Of a stretch of DNA of 64,000 nt, positions 7,445-16,096 are shown one piece after another (position 1 is the first letter of the stretch; every line of letters starts with the position of its first letter). Location: positions 1 through 64,000 of the forward strand of contig NZ_BAFQ01000053.1 of the NCBI RefSeq assembly GCF_000308375.1, given 5' to 3'. This DNA is from Nocardia aobensis NBRC 100429. Lineage in GTDB: Bacteria; Actinomycetota; Actinomycetes; Mycobacteriales; Mycobacteriaceae. The notes beneath the pieces are model-generated. The model made no database searches. It had not been told where the DNA came from and saw only the letters and a program-made list of their open reading frames with translations. Position numbers and translations under genes: made by a program.

Positions 7445-8806
7445 ATGCGCAAGTTGCTGATCGCCAACCGCGGCGAAATAGCGGTTCGAATCGCCCGCGC
7501 CGCACGGGAACAGGGTATCGCCACGGTCGCTGTCCACAGCGAAGCCGATCGCGGCGCCGAGCACGTCCGGATCGCCGACGAGGCGGTGCTGATCGGACCG
7601 GCTCCCGCCACTGCCAGCTATCTGTCGGTGGACGCCGTCATGGCGGCCGTGCGAGACAGCGGTGCCGACGCCGTGCACCCTGGGTACGGATTCCTTTCCG
7701 AGAACGCCGAATTCGCGCGAGCGGTGCTGGAAGCCGGCGCGATATGGGTGGGGCCCTCCCCGGCCGCGATCCGGGAAATGGGCGACAAGGTCGCGGCCCG
7801 CAAGAGTGCCGAGGCGGCCGGCGTCCCCACCGTCCCGGGCTCCGACGGAGAGGTCACCGAGATCGACGAGGCCGAGCGGGTCGCGCAGCGCATCGGGTTT
7901 CCGCTCGCGATCAAGGCGGCCGCCGGCGGAGGTGGCCGCGGCATCCGCATCGTGGAGCGACCCGAGGACCTCGCCACGGCGATCTCCACCGCCCAGGCCG
8001 AATCGCGCGCGGCGTTCGGCAGCGATTCGGTCTATCTGGAGCGATTCGTACCGCGCGCCCGCCACATCGAGGTTCAGGTCTTCGGCGACGGTGCGGCCGC
8101 GGTGCATCTCGGACTGCGTGACTGTTCGATGCAGCGGCGCCGGCAGAAGGTCATCGAGGAAGCGGGGGAGCTGGGGCTGCCCGACGCGGTCGCCGCGAAT
8201 ATGGCGGAATCCGCTGTCCAACTGGCGAAGTCGGTCGGATACACCGGTGCGGGCACCGTGGAATTTCTGTTCGACGAAGGACGTGGCGAGTACTACTTCA
8301 TCGAAATGAACACCCGCATCCAGGTCGAGCACCCTGTCACCGAAATGGTCTACGGCCGTGACCTGGTCGGTGAGCAGCTGCGCGTGGCCTCGGGCGAACC
8401 GCTGTCGTTCGCGCAAACGGATCTGAGTCCGCGCGGCCACGCGATCGAGATCCGGATCAATGCCGAGAATCCGGCGATGAATTTCCTGCCGAGCCCGGGA
8501 ACGATCGCGCGCTTCGATCTGCCTGCCGGGCCGTTCGTTCGGGTGGACAGCGGCTTCCAGGCCGGGTCGACGGTGACGCCGTACTACGACTCGATGCTGG
8601 CCAAGATCATCGTATGGGGCACCGACCGGCCGGCGGCACTGGCTCGCATGAACCGCGCGCTGCACGAGCTTGTGATCGAAGGGGTCACCACGACGGCGTC
8701 GTTCATAGGTGAGGTGCTGGCGACCGAGGAATTCGGGACCGGGGCCTATCACACCACCTGGCTCGAGCAGTGGATGACCGAACGAGCGGAGGCCGGCGAT
8801 GCCTGA
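7445..8806 (+). CDS. Biotin carboxylase (AccC-type)
   Basis: A 453-residue ATP-grasp biotin carboxylase, which charges the carrier biotin with bicarbonate using ATP. Visible motifs are KLLIANRGEIAVRIARAA at the N-terminus, HPGYGFLSEN at about 77-86, the ATP loop KAAAGGGGRGI near 157, and EMNTRIQVEH near 287. The length matches E. coli AccC (449). Its stop overlaps the next start by eight bases. The neighbours are AHS1/AHS2 carboxyltransferase subunits rather than AccA/AccD or propionyl-type beta subunits. This resembles urea carboxylase split into separate proteins and points to carboxylation of an amide or amidine nitrogen. Confidence 0.92.
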   Translation: MRKLLIANRGEIAVRIARAAREQGIATVAVHSEADRGAEHVRIADEAVLIGPAPATASYLSVDAVMAAVRDSGADAVHPGYGFLSENAEFARAVLEAGAIWVGPSPAAIREMGDKVAARKSAEAAGVPTVPGSDGEVTEIDEAERVAQRIGFPLAIKAAAGGGGRGIRIVERPEDLATAISTAQAESRAAFGSDSVYLERFVPRARHIEVQVFGDGAAAVHLGLRDCSMQRRRQKVIEEAGELGLPDAVAANMAESAVQLAKSVGYTGAGTVEFLFDEGRGEYYFIEMNTRIQVEHPVTEMVYGRDLVGEQLRVASGEPLSFAQTDLSPRGHAIEIRINAENPAMNFLPSPGTIARFDLPAGPFVRVDSGFQAGSTVTPYYDSMLAKIIVWGTDRPAALARMNRALHELVIEGVTTTASFIGEVLATEEFGTGAYHTTWLEQWMTERAEAGDA

Positions 8807-9689
8807 GGACACCCCCTCGCGCTATTCGTGGGGCGCCGACGAGCATCTGGTCGTCCAGATCGCCGAGGAGATGACCCTCGCGGCGAACTTCACGGCCATG
8901 GCGATGAGTACCCATTTGCGCGAACGCGATCTGGACGGTGTCCTGGACATTTGCCCCGCGAACGCGTCGCTGCTCATTCGATTCGATCCCGACCGCATCG
9001 AGCCGGCCACGCTGGAAAGCGTGGTCCGCGACATCGAAGCCGTTGTCGCGCAACAGGAACAACCCAGCATTCGCACCCGGATTCTGGAGATTCCGGTCTG
9101 GTACGACGACCCGTTCACCCGCGAGGTGGGTGCCAAATTCCGTGATCGCCATCAGCGCCCCGAGGGCAGCGACGTGGACTACGCGGTCGCGGAATTGGGG
9201 CTCGATTCGGTCCAGCAATTCATTGATCGGCATTCGGGGTCGCCGTGGTTGGTGTCGATGGTCGGATTCGTGGCCGGGCTGCCGTTCATGTTCCAGATGG
9301 TCGAACGTCAGCGTCAGATCGAACTGCCGAAATACCTGCGGCCGCGTACCGAAACACCGAAGCTCACGGTCGGTCACGGTGGCTGTTTCGCCTGCATCTA
9401 CTCGGTGAAGGGCGCGGGTGGATATCAGATGTTCGGGCTGACGCCGTTGCCGATCTTCGACCCGCAGCAGCAGCACGAAATCTTCCGCGAATCGATGGTG
9501 CTGTTCCGTCCCGGCGACATCGTCAAGTTCCGCCCCGTCGATGTCGAGGAGTACCGCGAACTCGAGCAGGCCGCCGAGCGCGGCGCCGACGTCTACCGCC
9601 GGGCCGAGGTCGATTTCGAACTCAACGAATTCCTGGCCGGCCCCGACGAATACAACGCCCGACTCCTAGGAGCTCTCGATGCATGTTGA
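8799..9689 (+). CDS. AHS1-domain carboxyltransferase subunit (PxpB/KipI-like), copy 1
   Basis: A 296-residue allophanate hydrolase subunit 1 (AHS1/KipI/PxpB) family protein. The C-terminal half carries the family core: V-G-F-V-A-G-L-P-F-M around residues 155-165 and a later G-H-G-G-C-F-A-C-I-Y / G-G-Y-Q-M-F-G segment. It is longer than typical PxpB (about 220 residues) because of an N-terminal extension and a charged tail. AHS1 pairs with AHS2 in 5-oxoprolinase and in the carboxyltransferase domain of urea carboxylase. The start overlaps the biotin carboxylase stop, and the stop overlaps the next start. Confidence 0.85.
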   Translation: MPEDTPSRYSWGADEHLVVQIAEEMTLAANFTAMAMSTHLRERDLDGVLDICPANASLLIRFDPDRIEPATLESVVRDIEAVVAQQEQPSIRTRILEIPVWYDDPFTREVGAKFRDRHQRPEGSDVDYAVAELGLDSVQQFIDRHSGSPWLVSMVGFVAGLPFMFQMVERQRQIELPKYLRPRTETPKLTVGHGGCFACIYSVKGAGGYQMFGLTPLPIFDPQQQHEIFRESMVLFRPGDIVKFRPVDVEEYRELEQAAERGADVYRRAEVDFELNEFLAGPDEYNARLLGALDAC

Positions 9690-10647
9690 GGTCATAGAGC
9701 CCGGCCTGGCGACCTCGGTTCAGGATCTGGGCCGCAGCGGCGCGTACAACGTCGGCATCCCGCCGTCGGGCGCATTGGATCAGACGTCGGCGAAGATCGC
9801 GAATCTGTTGGTGGGCAACGATATCGGTGCTGCCGTGCTGGAGGCTCCGTATCTCGGTCCCAAGCTCGGATTCTCCGGTCCAGCAGTGGTCGCGGTGACC
9901 GGTGCGCAGGCCGATGTCCTCGTCAACGGCATCGAAGTTCCCGCCTGGGAGTCCTTCCGGGTCGAGGAGGGCGATGTGCTGTCCTTCGGCTTCGTGCGGG
10001 GCGGCGCCCGGTTGTACATCGCGGTCGCCGGCGGTTTCGATGTGCCGGTCGTGCTCGGATCCCGGTCCACCTACGGCCTCGGTGCGCTCGGCGGATTCGA
10101 CGGCCGGATTCTGCGCGCCGGTGATACGTTGCCCGTCGGTGTCGCCGGCCCGGATTTCGTCGCGCGCGCGGTGCCGGAGAAGGCGCGGCCCCGCTGGTCG
10201 CGGGAGGTCGAACTCCGAATCGTGCTGGGCCTCTACGACTATCGCCTCACACCCGACGGCCGCGACACGCTGCTCGACACCGTATGGTCGCTCACGCCGG
10301 TGGCCGACCGAACCGGATTCCGTTATGCCGGAGCGAAATTGGACTTCGAGGAGCGGGTGCAACCGTTCGGCGCCGGTTCGGATCCGTCGAATATCGTCGA
10401 CGCCGGCTACCCGATCGGTTCCATTCAGGTGCCGAGCGGATCCGAGCCGATCATCCTGCATCGAGATGCGGTCTCCGGCGGCGGGTACGCGATGGTCGGC
10501 ACGGTGATCAGCGTCGATATGGACCTCGTCGGTCAGTCCGCACCCGGCACCAATACCCGGTTGCGGGCGGTGTCACTGGACGACGCGCTGTCCGCGCGCC
10601 GCCGGTCACAGGCGCGCTTCGTGGCCTTGACCAATGCGCTGACCTGA
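9679..10647 (+). CDS. AHS2-domain carboxyltransferase subunit (PxpC/KipA-like), copy 1
   Basis: A 322-residue AHS2/KipA/PxpC family protein. It begins with the family signature P-G-L-A-T-S-V-Q-D-L-G-R and IPPSGALDQ within residues 6-35. In the C-terminal half it has GSIQVPSG followed by a Gly-rich GGGYAMVG motif. With copy-1 AHS1 it should form the carboxyltransferase that moves carboxyl from biotin to substrate, or the lactam-activating subunit of a 5-oxoprolinase-like enzyme. It is the last gene of the operon that starts at 871 and is followed by a strong hairpin. Confidence 0.88.
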   Translation: MHVEVIEPGLATSVQDLGRSGAYNVGIPPSGALDQTSAKIANLLVGNDIGAAVLEAPYLGPKLGFSGPAVVAVTGAQADVLVNGIEVPAWESFRVEEGDVLSFGFVRGGARLYIAVAGGFDVPVVLGSRSTYGLGALGGFDGRILRAGDTLPVGVAGPDFVARAVPEKARPRWSREVELRIVLGLYDYRLTPDGRDTLLDTVWSLTPVADRTGFRYAGAKLDFEERVQPFGAGSDPSNIVDAGYPIGSIQVPSGSEPIILHRDAVSGGGYAMVGTVISVDMDLVGQSAPGTNTRLRAVSLDDALSARRRSQARFVALTNALT

Positions 10648-10650
10648 GCG

Positions 10651-10682
10651 GTGGCCCGCGCCGCGGTGGGGGCGCGGGCCGC
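10651..10682. terminator. Hairpin between convergent carboxyltransferase operons
   Basis: GGCCCGCGCC at 10653-10662 pairs perfectly with GGCGCGGGCC at 10671-10680 around an eight-base loop, and the flanks add a G-U and a G-C pair. It lies between two converging gene sets (stops at 10647 and 10697). It can serve both strands, although no clear T-run follows. Confidence 0.6.
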
Positions 10683-10696
10683 ACACCGGCACCGAG

Positions 10697-11689
10697 TCAG
10701 CGCACCGGTACGGTCCGGCGCGGATCGACCATGAAGTCCACGCGCTTGTTCAACGCGAGCGCCTCGTCGTAGTCGATCTCCCGGAACCGGATGGTGTCGC
10801 GGCCCGGTCGCATCTGTCCGACCTTCCACAGCGCACAGTGCGGCACGGTCGCCACCACCGCGAATCCGCCGGAGGTGTTCGCGTCCATGCCCAGGATGGT
10901 CAGCACGTCGCCGTTGGCCAGGACGCCGCCGACCGGGTATGCGTCGTCGAGCACGTTGGACGGGTGCCCGCCCGCGATCCCGCCGTCGGGGCGCGCCCAG
11001 GTGAAGCGGTGCGGATTGAGGCGGGTGCTGATCCGGTCGGAATTCAGATCCACGCGCCACTGCGTGCCAACCAGTTCCGACCAGTCCTCGACGGTGAGGT
11101 AATCGGGGGTGGCGTGCGGGCCCTGGATGATCTCGATCTCCCAGTCGGTGACGAACCGTGGCCGCATCGACGCGGGCAGCCGGCGGCGCACGATGGGCTG
11201 TGCGCCGCGGGTGGCGAGCAGATCACCACGGACCAGCGCCCGGCCTTCCACCCCGCCGATCCCCGCGATCAGCGATGTCGCACTCGATCCGTAGACCTCC
11301 GGCACCGCCAGCCCGCCGCGGACGGCGAGATACAGCCGAAAGCCCGCGCCGGTCGATCCATCGGCCCGCAGCACGTCCCCGGACCGCACGTCGATCGTTT
11401 CCCAGGCCGGCACCGCGGCGTCGTTGACGAAGATCCCGGCGCCGTCGGGGGCCGCGACCGCGATCTGGGTGTCGAGGAGAAACGCCACCGACAGGCCGAT
11501 CTTCGGTACCTCCAGGGCGGGCGCGCCGACCGGGTTCCCGACCAGGGCATTGGCGGCACGCATCGACAGATGATCCATCGGCCCGGAGGGGGAGTACCCC
11601 AGCGACCGCAGGCCCCGCCGCCCCGGCCAGGCCTGCACGGTGGTCTGCAAACCGGGATCGATGATCTCGATCGCTGGATGTGTCGTCAC
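10697..11689 (-). CDS. AHS2-domain carboxyltransferase subunit (PxpC/KipA-like), copy 2
   Basis: A 330-residue second AHS2/PxpC-type protein with P-G-L-Q-T-T-V-Q near the start and YSPSGPMDH shortly after. Its C-terminal half has VLANGDVLTILG and GGFAVVATV. It overlaps the stop of the upstream AHS1 gene by four bases (ATGA), so the pair is one unit, transcribed towards copy 1. It is clearly diverged from copy 1, so this is not a recent tandem duplication. There is no second biotin carboxylase or carrier, so it must share those of the first operon or act without biotin as in PxpABC. Confidence 0.85.
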   Translation of the reverse strand: MTTHPAIEIIDPGLQTTVQAWPGRRGLRSLGYSPSGPMDHLSMRAANALVGNPVGAPALEVPKIGLSVAFLLDTQIAVAAPDGAGIFVNDAAVPAWETIDVRSGDVLRADGSTGAGFRLYLAVRGGLAVPEVYGSSATSLIAGIGGVEGRALVRGDLLATRGAQPIVRRRLPASMRPRFVTDWEIEIIQGPHATPDYLTVEDWSELVGTQWRVDLNSDRISTRLNPHRFTWARPDGGIAGGHPSNVLDDAYPVGGVLANGDVLTILGMDANTSGGFAVVATVPHCALWKVGQMRPGRDTIRFREIDYDEALALNKRVDFMVDPRRTVPVR

Positions 11690-12690
11690 GGCACCCTCAC
11701 GCTCTCGGCCGCACGACGCCGCTCGGCGGCGACCACGGCGGCCCTGGAGGCGAGCCGCCCGACTTCGTCGAGATACTCCGCCACCACGAACTCACCGGCC
11801 TCGATCCGATAGTCGTAGGTCCCTTCGAACACCTTGAGCCGCAATGCGAGCAACTCCTTCTCGGTCACTCTGGTGAAGTTCACCCGATCGCCGATGCGGA
11901 ACAGGTTGAAATCGCTTGCCGCGTCCATTGTTTCGTTCGACTGCGCCGAATCTCCGGCGTCGGCACCGAAATTCCGGCCACCCAGCGGCAGGGTGCGGCC
12001 GAAAACCTGGTAGCTGCCCGGTGCTTCCACCGGATACAGCACCACGCACGGGCCACCCATCCCAACCGCTCCCTCAGCGGTCCACATGCGCGCCGGGTTG
12101 TATTTGGGAACCGAGATCTGCGTGAGCGGATCCAGCGAGAACAACGACGGCAGTCCCGGGAAGTAGCCGATGAACGCATTCCACCAGGTGGCCGCGACGA
12201 ATCGGTCGAAGAAATCCTCGCGGCCGAGAAATCCGTTGTACCGGACGATGTAGTCGATATTGTCCCCGTCGCTGACATTGGGGGCGTCGTTGCGGGTCGT
12301 GATCCGGTACCTCCTGACCGCTTCGCGCGTCATTTCGTCGTCGAAGGCGATCGGCAAGGTGACCGTGCGACTGCTCAGCACGAGCGATTCGGTATCGGGC
12401 GTGGACTTCTCGCGTTCGACCACTTCATCCAGCAGCCTGGGGCGTGCGATCCGGCCGGGGTCGAAGGCGAGCATCACCGAACGAAATCCGGGCGCCGTTT
12501 CGGTCACTCCGTCGATGGGGTGGTCCACGAGGGCGCGGCGCAGTGCCTGCACACGGAAGTTGAGCCGCAGGTCGAGTTCCATGTCGTCGTATTCGATGAG
12601 GATCTGATTGTCGCCCGCTTGCTTCACATGCATCGCCGGCCGCGTGGAATCGCCCGCCAGCGTGCGAAGTATCGCCCGAGACACCGACAT
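11686..12690 (-). CDS. AHS1-domain carboxyltransferase subunit (PxpB/KipI-like), copy 2
   Basis: A 334-residue AHS1/PxpB-family protein. The core motif is IGYFPGLPSLF, then VPKYNPAR, and GMGGPCVVLYPVEAPGSYQVFG, described here only by its G-M-G-G and G-S-Y-Q-V-F-G ends. As in copy 1, the protein is about 100 residues longer than standard PxpB; the extra length is N-terminal and within a middle charged stretch. The start at 12690 has AGGACGGGAA upstream. It is divergent from the PucR regulator at 12880, which probably controls it. Confidence 0.83.
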   Translation of the reverse strand: MSVSRAILRTLAGDSTRPAMHVKQAGDNQILIEYDDMELDLRLNFRVQALRRALVDHPIDGVTETAPGFRSVMLAFDPGRIARPRLLDEVVEREKSTPDTESLVLSSRTVTLPIAFDDEMTREAVRRYRITTRNDAPNVSDGDNIDYIVRYNGFLGREDFFDRFVAATWWNAFIGYFPGLPSLFSLDPLTQISVPKYNPARMWTAEGAVGMGGPCVVLYPVEAPGSYQVFGRTLPLGGRNFGADAGDSAQSNETMDAASDFNLFRIGDRVNFTRVTEKELLALRLKVFEGTYDYRIEAGEFVVAEYLDEVGRLASRAAVVAAERRRAAESVRVP

Positions 12691-12767
12691 TTCCCGTCCT
12701 TTCTAGCCGACCTGCCCGCCGCATCGTGTGCTTGATTGAATAATGAGCGCAATCGACGATCGCGCAA

Positions 12768-12783
12768 TGTACCGCTGTGTACA
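12768..12783. promoter_or_regulatory. Candidate operator between copy-2 AHS1 and PucR genes
   Basis: TGTAC and GTACA arms are separated by six bases (CGCTGT) in the 189-base divergent gap. ATGT/ACAT-like flanks extend the symmetry slightly. The position, between a regulator and a divergent operon, suits autoregulation. The arms are short, so chance is possible. Confidence 0.3.
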
Positions 12784-12879
12784 ACATCGGGCCACGCCAT
12801 GGGCCGTGTCGGACAGCAGTGTTTCGCGGAAATATGCCGCATCCTTGTCCGCACCAGTCAGAAAGGATCGTCGCCGCAG

Positions 12880-14016
12880 ATGACAGACTCCCCTGATTCG
12901 GTGGCCCGATCACATCGTGAACTGGTGCGGGCGGCGGTGGCCGCTCAGGGCGCGCGCGGCATTACCGAACGAGTGGCCCACACGATCGGCGGCTGGGTGC
13001 TGCTGCTCGACGGCGCCGGTGCCCTGCTCGCCTCGATACCCGACGGTGCCCGCGCCCATCTTGCGCTCATCCAATCCGAATTGCCGCGGTTCACCACGCA
13101 GGCGCGGGCCGCCACGATGTCGCTGAACATCCCCGGCGAATCGGTGTCGATCCGGCCGATCGGCGTGGCGGGCCGCATTCGCGGTTATGTCGCCAACGGC
13201 CGGGCCACTGCCCTCACTCCGATCGAACGCTCCCTCGTGGATACCGCGACCTATCTGCTGGCCGAGGATCTGCACCGCGCCGACGAACTGCGCCGGGCCG
13301 CGCGTGACAACCGGCTTGCCGTCTTGCGGTTACTGCTGGACGGGCACGCCGATGTCGCCCGAACGACCAGCCAGATCCTGCGGGTGCCGGTACCGGTCGG
13401 TCCCGTCCGGGCAGCGCTGCTCGGGGTGCCGCGCGGCTATGCCCGCGAACTGCTCGAGACGGCCGAGGAAGATCAGGCGCTGCGGCGGATCGAGACGGTG
13501 ATCGCCGAACTTCGACCGGGCCGAGTCGGGATCGTGTTGCCCACTGCGGAGGGCGATGTCCGCACGCTGGAAGCGATCCTGCGCCGCGTCCCGCACGGGC
13601 GGGGTGCGGTCAGCGAGCCGGTCGGGGCGCAGGACCTGCCGACCGCGTGGAATCGCGTGACGGGTGTGTTCGAAGCCGCCCCCGACCAGCCGGGCAAGCT
13701 CTACATGGCCCGGGATGTTTCCGAGGCCGGCCTGCTGCGGCACCTCACCGGCCCGGACGCGCGAGCGTGGGCGCAGGCGACCCTGGCCCCGATCACCGCC
13801 CTCGACCAAGGATCCAAGGTCGACTTCGCCCAGACATTGCGAACCTTCCTGGCGCACAACGGACAAGCCGACGCCTCGGCCAACATGCTGGGCATCCATC
13901 GGCACACCTTGCGCTACCGGATGACCCGCATCGCCGAGGCACTCGGGCGTGATCTGGACGATCCGACCGTGCGCGCCGAACTGTGGTTCGCCTTGCAGTT
14001 GCATCCGGGGCAGTAG
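12880..14016 (+). CDS. PucR-family transcriptional regulator
   Basis: A 378-residue regulator with the C-terminal PucR helix-turn-helix (HTH_30): F-L-A-H-N-G-Q-A-D-A-S-A-N-M-L-G, then IHRHTLRYRM and a terminal helix ending WFALQLH. The N-terminal part is a sensory region with an effector-binding middle domain typical of PucR/CdaR proteins. Family members often control nitrogen-compound catabolism such as purines, amino acids or amides. The ATG at 12880 has GAAAGGA upstream; the open frame starting at 12736 is not supported. It is divergent from the second AHS1/AHS2 pair and is the likely regulator of the carboxylase/lactamase part of the island. Confidence 0.85.
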   Translation: MTDSPDSVARSHRELVRAAVAAQGARGITERVAHTIGGWVLLLDGAGALLASIPDGARAHLALIQSELPRFTTQARAATMSLNIPGESVSIRPIGVAGRIRGYVANGRATALTPIERSLVDTATYLLAEDLHRADELRRAARDNRLAVLRLLLDGHADVARTTSQILRVPVPVGPVRAALLGVPRGYARELLETAEEDQALRRIETVIAELRPGRVGIVLPTAEGDVRTLEAILRRVPHGRGAVSEPVGAQDLPTAWNRVTGVFEAAPDQPGKLYMARDVSEAGLLRHLTGPDARAWAQATLAPITALDQGSKVDFAQTLRTFLAHNGQADASANMLGIHRHTLRYRMTRIAEALGRDLDDPTVRAELWFALQLHPGQ

Positions 14017-14022
14017 CGCGAC

Positions 14023-14412
14023 TCAGGACACCGCGTCGCGCAGTCCCGCCAGCCCTTGCGCGCAGGCGGGACCGAACGCGTCGGCCAACTCCGCCGGCTC
14101 GATGTCGGTGCTGTAGACGACCAGCGCCCGACCGGCTTCGAGTTCGATCACATCGACGGTACCGAGGTGGTTCGCTACCGGAAGGTCACCACCCACCACG
14201 CGGTACTGCAGCCGGCGCAGCTCGCCGTCGAGGGTGACGACCTCCTCTTCCAGGCGGCTGCCATCGCTCAACCTCACGGTGCGGCGGGTTCGGTCTCCCG
14301 CGGATTCGGTGATCGCCGGAAACCACGAACTGATGGCGGGCACATCCTCGACCACCTTCCACACCGCGTCGGCCGGACGATCGATGATGATTTCGGAGCG
14401 CAATGATGCCAC
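14023..14412 (-). CDS. SRPBCC (START-like) family protein
   Basis: A 129-residue protein with the polyketide-cyclase/START-like pattern: SEIIIDRPADAVWKVVEDV at the N-terminus and WFPAI soon after. The GTG at 14412 is preferred because AAAGGA precedes it. These helix-grip proteins bind hydrophobic ligands in a central cavity, and some act as cyclases, isomerases or hydrolases. The gene is convergent with the PucR gene (six bases apart) and divergent from the aldehyde dehydrogenase. Function in the pathway is unknown. Confidence 0.75.
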   Translation of the reverse strand: MASLRSEIIIDRPADAVWKVVEDVPAISSWFPAITESAGDRTRRTVRLSDGSRLEEEVVTLDGELRRLQYRVVGGDLPVANHLGTVDVIELEAGRALVVYSTDIEPAELADAFGPACAQGLAGLRDAVS

Positions 14413-14583
14413 GTGAATTCCTTTGCAAGACAGGGGTGTTCCGTCATCTCGCAGCGTGCCCGAAGTCCGCCCGAGGCGGAGTGCGCGATATGGACAGTCA
14501 CGCGCCGCGCAATGCGCCAGCAGGCGCATACCGGTGCGGGCGTGGCGTTGCCAGACTGCCACAGATCTCCCGGAACGGGCGCA

Positions 14584-16047
14584 ATGGAAAGCGAGGCGTG
14601 CGTGTACGACAAGGACTTTCTCGAGCAGGTGCCGACGAACCTGTTCATCGGCGGCGAATGGCGTGACGGCGAGACCTGCTTCGCGGTGGAAGACCCGGCG
14701 ACCGGAAACTGCCTGGCCGAGGTCGCCGAAGCGTCCCCCGGCGACGCCGTGGCTGCCCTGGACGCCGCCGTGGCGGCCCAGCGGTGCTGGGCGCAGACCT
14801 CGCCGCGGGTACGCGCGGATCTGCTGCGGGCCGCCTACGAGCAAGTCATCGCCCGCACCGACGAGTTCGCCCTGCTCATCACCGCCGAGATGGGCAAACC
14901 GCTAGCCGAGGCGCGCGGCGAGGTCCGCTACGGCGCGGAGTTTCTGCGGTGGTTCTCCGAGGAGGCGGTGCGCATCGCGGGACAGTGGTCCCGGTCTCCG
15001 GAAGGCAGCACCCGACTGCTGACGATGCGGGAGCCGGTGGGACCGACGGTAATGATCACGCCGTGGAACTTCCCGCTCGCCATGGCGACTCGCAAGATCG
15101 CGCCCGCCATCGCCGCGGGCTGCACGATGGTGCTGAAACCGGCGGAGCAAACGCCGCTCACCGCATTGGCCTTCGCCGACGTCCTTCGCTCGGTGGGTCT
15201 GCCGCCCGGAGTTCTCAACGTCGTCACCACCACGCGGGCTGCGGAGACGGTCGCGCCGCTGCTGCGTGATCCCCGCGTGCGGAAATTGACGTTCACCGGA
15301 TCGACCGCGGTCGGAAAGCTTCTCATGGCGCAGGCCAGTGACCAGCTGTTGCGGCTGTCGATGGAATTGGGTGGCAACGCACCGCTCGTGGTGTTCGACG
15401 ATGCGAACCTCGATCGCGCCGTCGCCGGGGCGATGGTGGCCAAGATGCGCAATATCGGACAGGCGTGCACGGCAGCCAATCGCATTCTCGTGCACGAATC
15501 CGTGGCCGAGGAGTTCGGGACGCGTTTCGCGAAGGCGATGGCGGCACAGCGTCTGGGGCCCGGCACCGAGGCGGGGGTCGAGGTGGGGCCGATGATCGAC
15601 CAGCGTGCTCGCCACAAGGTGCAGCGGCTGGTCGACGATGCGGTCGAGGCGGGCGCCCGGATACTCACCGGCGGCTCCGCCCGGCCCGGTCCGGGCTACT
15701 TCTTCGAGCCGACGGTGCTGACCGAAGTGGGTGACGGCGATATCGTGCGCGAGGAATTGTTCGGTCCGGTGGCGCCGATCTCGGTCTTCACCTCCGACGA
15801 GCAGGCGATCGCCATGGCCAACGACACCGAATACGGTCTCGCGTCATACATCTTCTCCGACAACATCTCTCGCGTCATCGACGTCGCGGAGAACCTGCAA
15901 TTCGGCATGGTCGGGGTCAATCAGGGGGTGGTGTCCAACGTGGCCGCGCCCTTCGGCGGCATCAAACACTCGGGCTTCGGGCGCGAAGGCGGGACCGAGG
16001 GCATCGAGGAGTACCTGTCGACCAAATATGTCGGGATCGCGCCCTGA
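14584..16047 (+). CDS. NAD(P)-dependent succinate-semialdehyde-type dehydrogenase
   Basis: An aldehyde dehydrogenase of about 487 residues, most like the succinate-semialdehyde/glutarate-semialdehyde (GabD) group. Motifs are PWNFPLAMATRK, GCTMVLKPAEQTPLTA, FTGSTAVGK, catalytic Glu in MELGGNAP, catalytic Cys in IGQACTAANR, and C-terminal PFGGIKHSGFGREGG. GabD-like enzymes turn succinic semialdehyde into succinate for the TCA cycle. A GTG at 14602 with GCGAGG upstream is an equally good start and gives 481 residues. Its presence in the island suggests that the pathway yields a C4 (or C5) semialdehyde. Confidence 0.88.
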   Translation: MESEACVYDKDFLEQVPTNLFIGGEWRDGETCFAVEDPATGNCLAEVAEASPGDAVAALDAAVAAQRCWAQTSPRVRADLLRAAYEQVIARTDEFALLITAEMGKPLAEARGEVRYGAEFLRWFSEEAVRIAGQWSRSPEGSTRLLTMREPVGPTVMITPWNFPLAMATRKIAPAIAAGCTMVLKPAEQTPLTALAFADVLRSVGLPPGVLNVVTTTRAAETVAPLLRDPRVRKLTFTGSTAVGKLLMAQASDQLLRLSMELGGNAPLVVFDDANLDRAVAGAMVAKMRNIGQACTAANRILVHESVAEEFGTRFAKAMAAQRLGPGTEAGVEVGPMIDQRARHKVQRLVDDAVEAGARILTGGSARPGPGYFFEPTVLTEVGDGDIVREELFGPVAPISVFTSDEQAIAMANDTEYGLASYIFSDNISRVIDVAENLQFGMVGVNQGVVSNVAAPFGGIKHSGFGREGGTEGIEEYLSTKYVGIAP

Positions 16048-16096
16048 ACGCCGGAGGCCGGACAACGCTCACTGGATCGATAACGGAGGTTCATCG

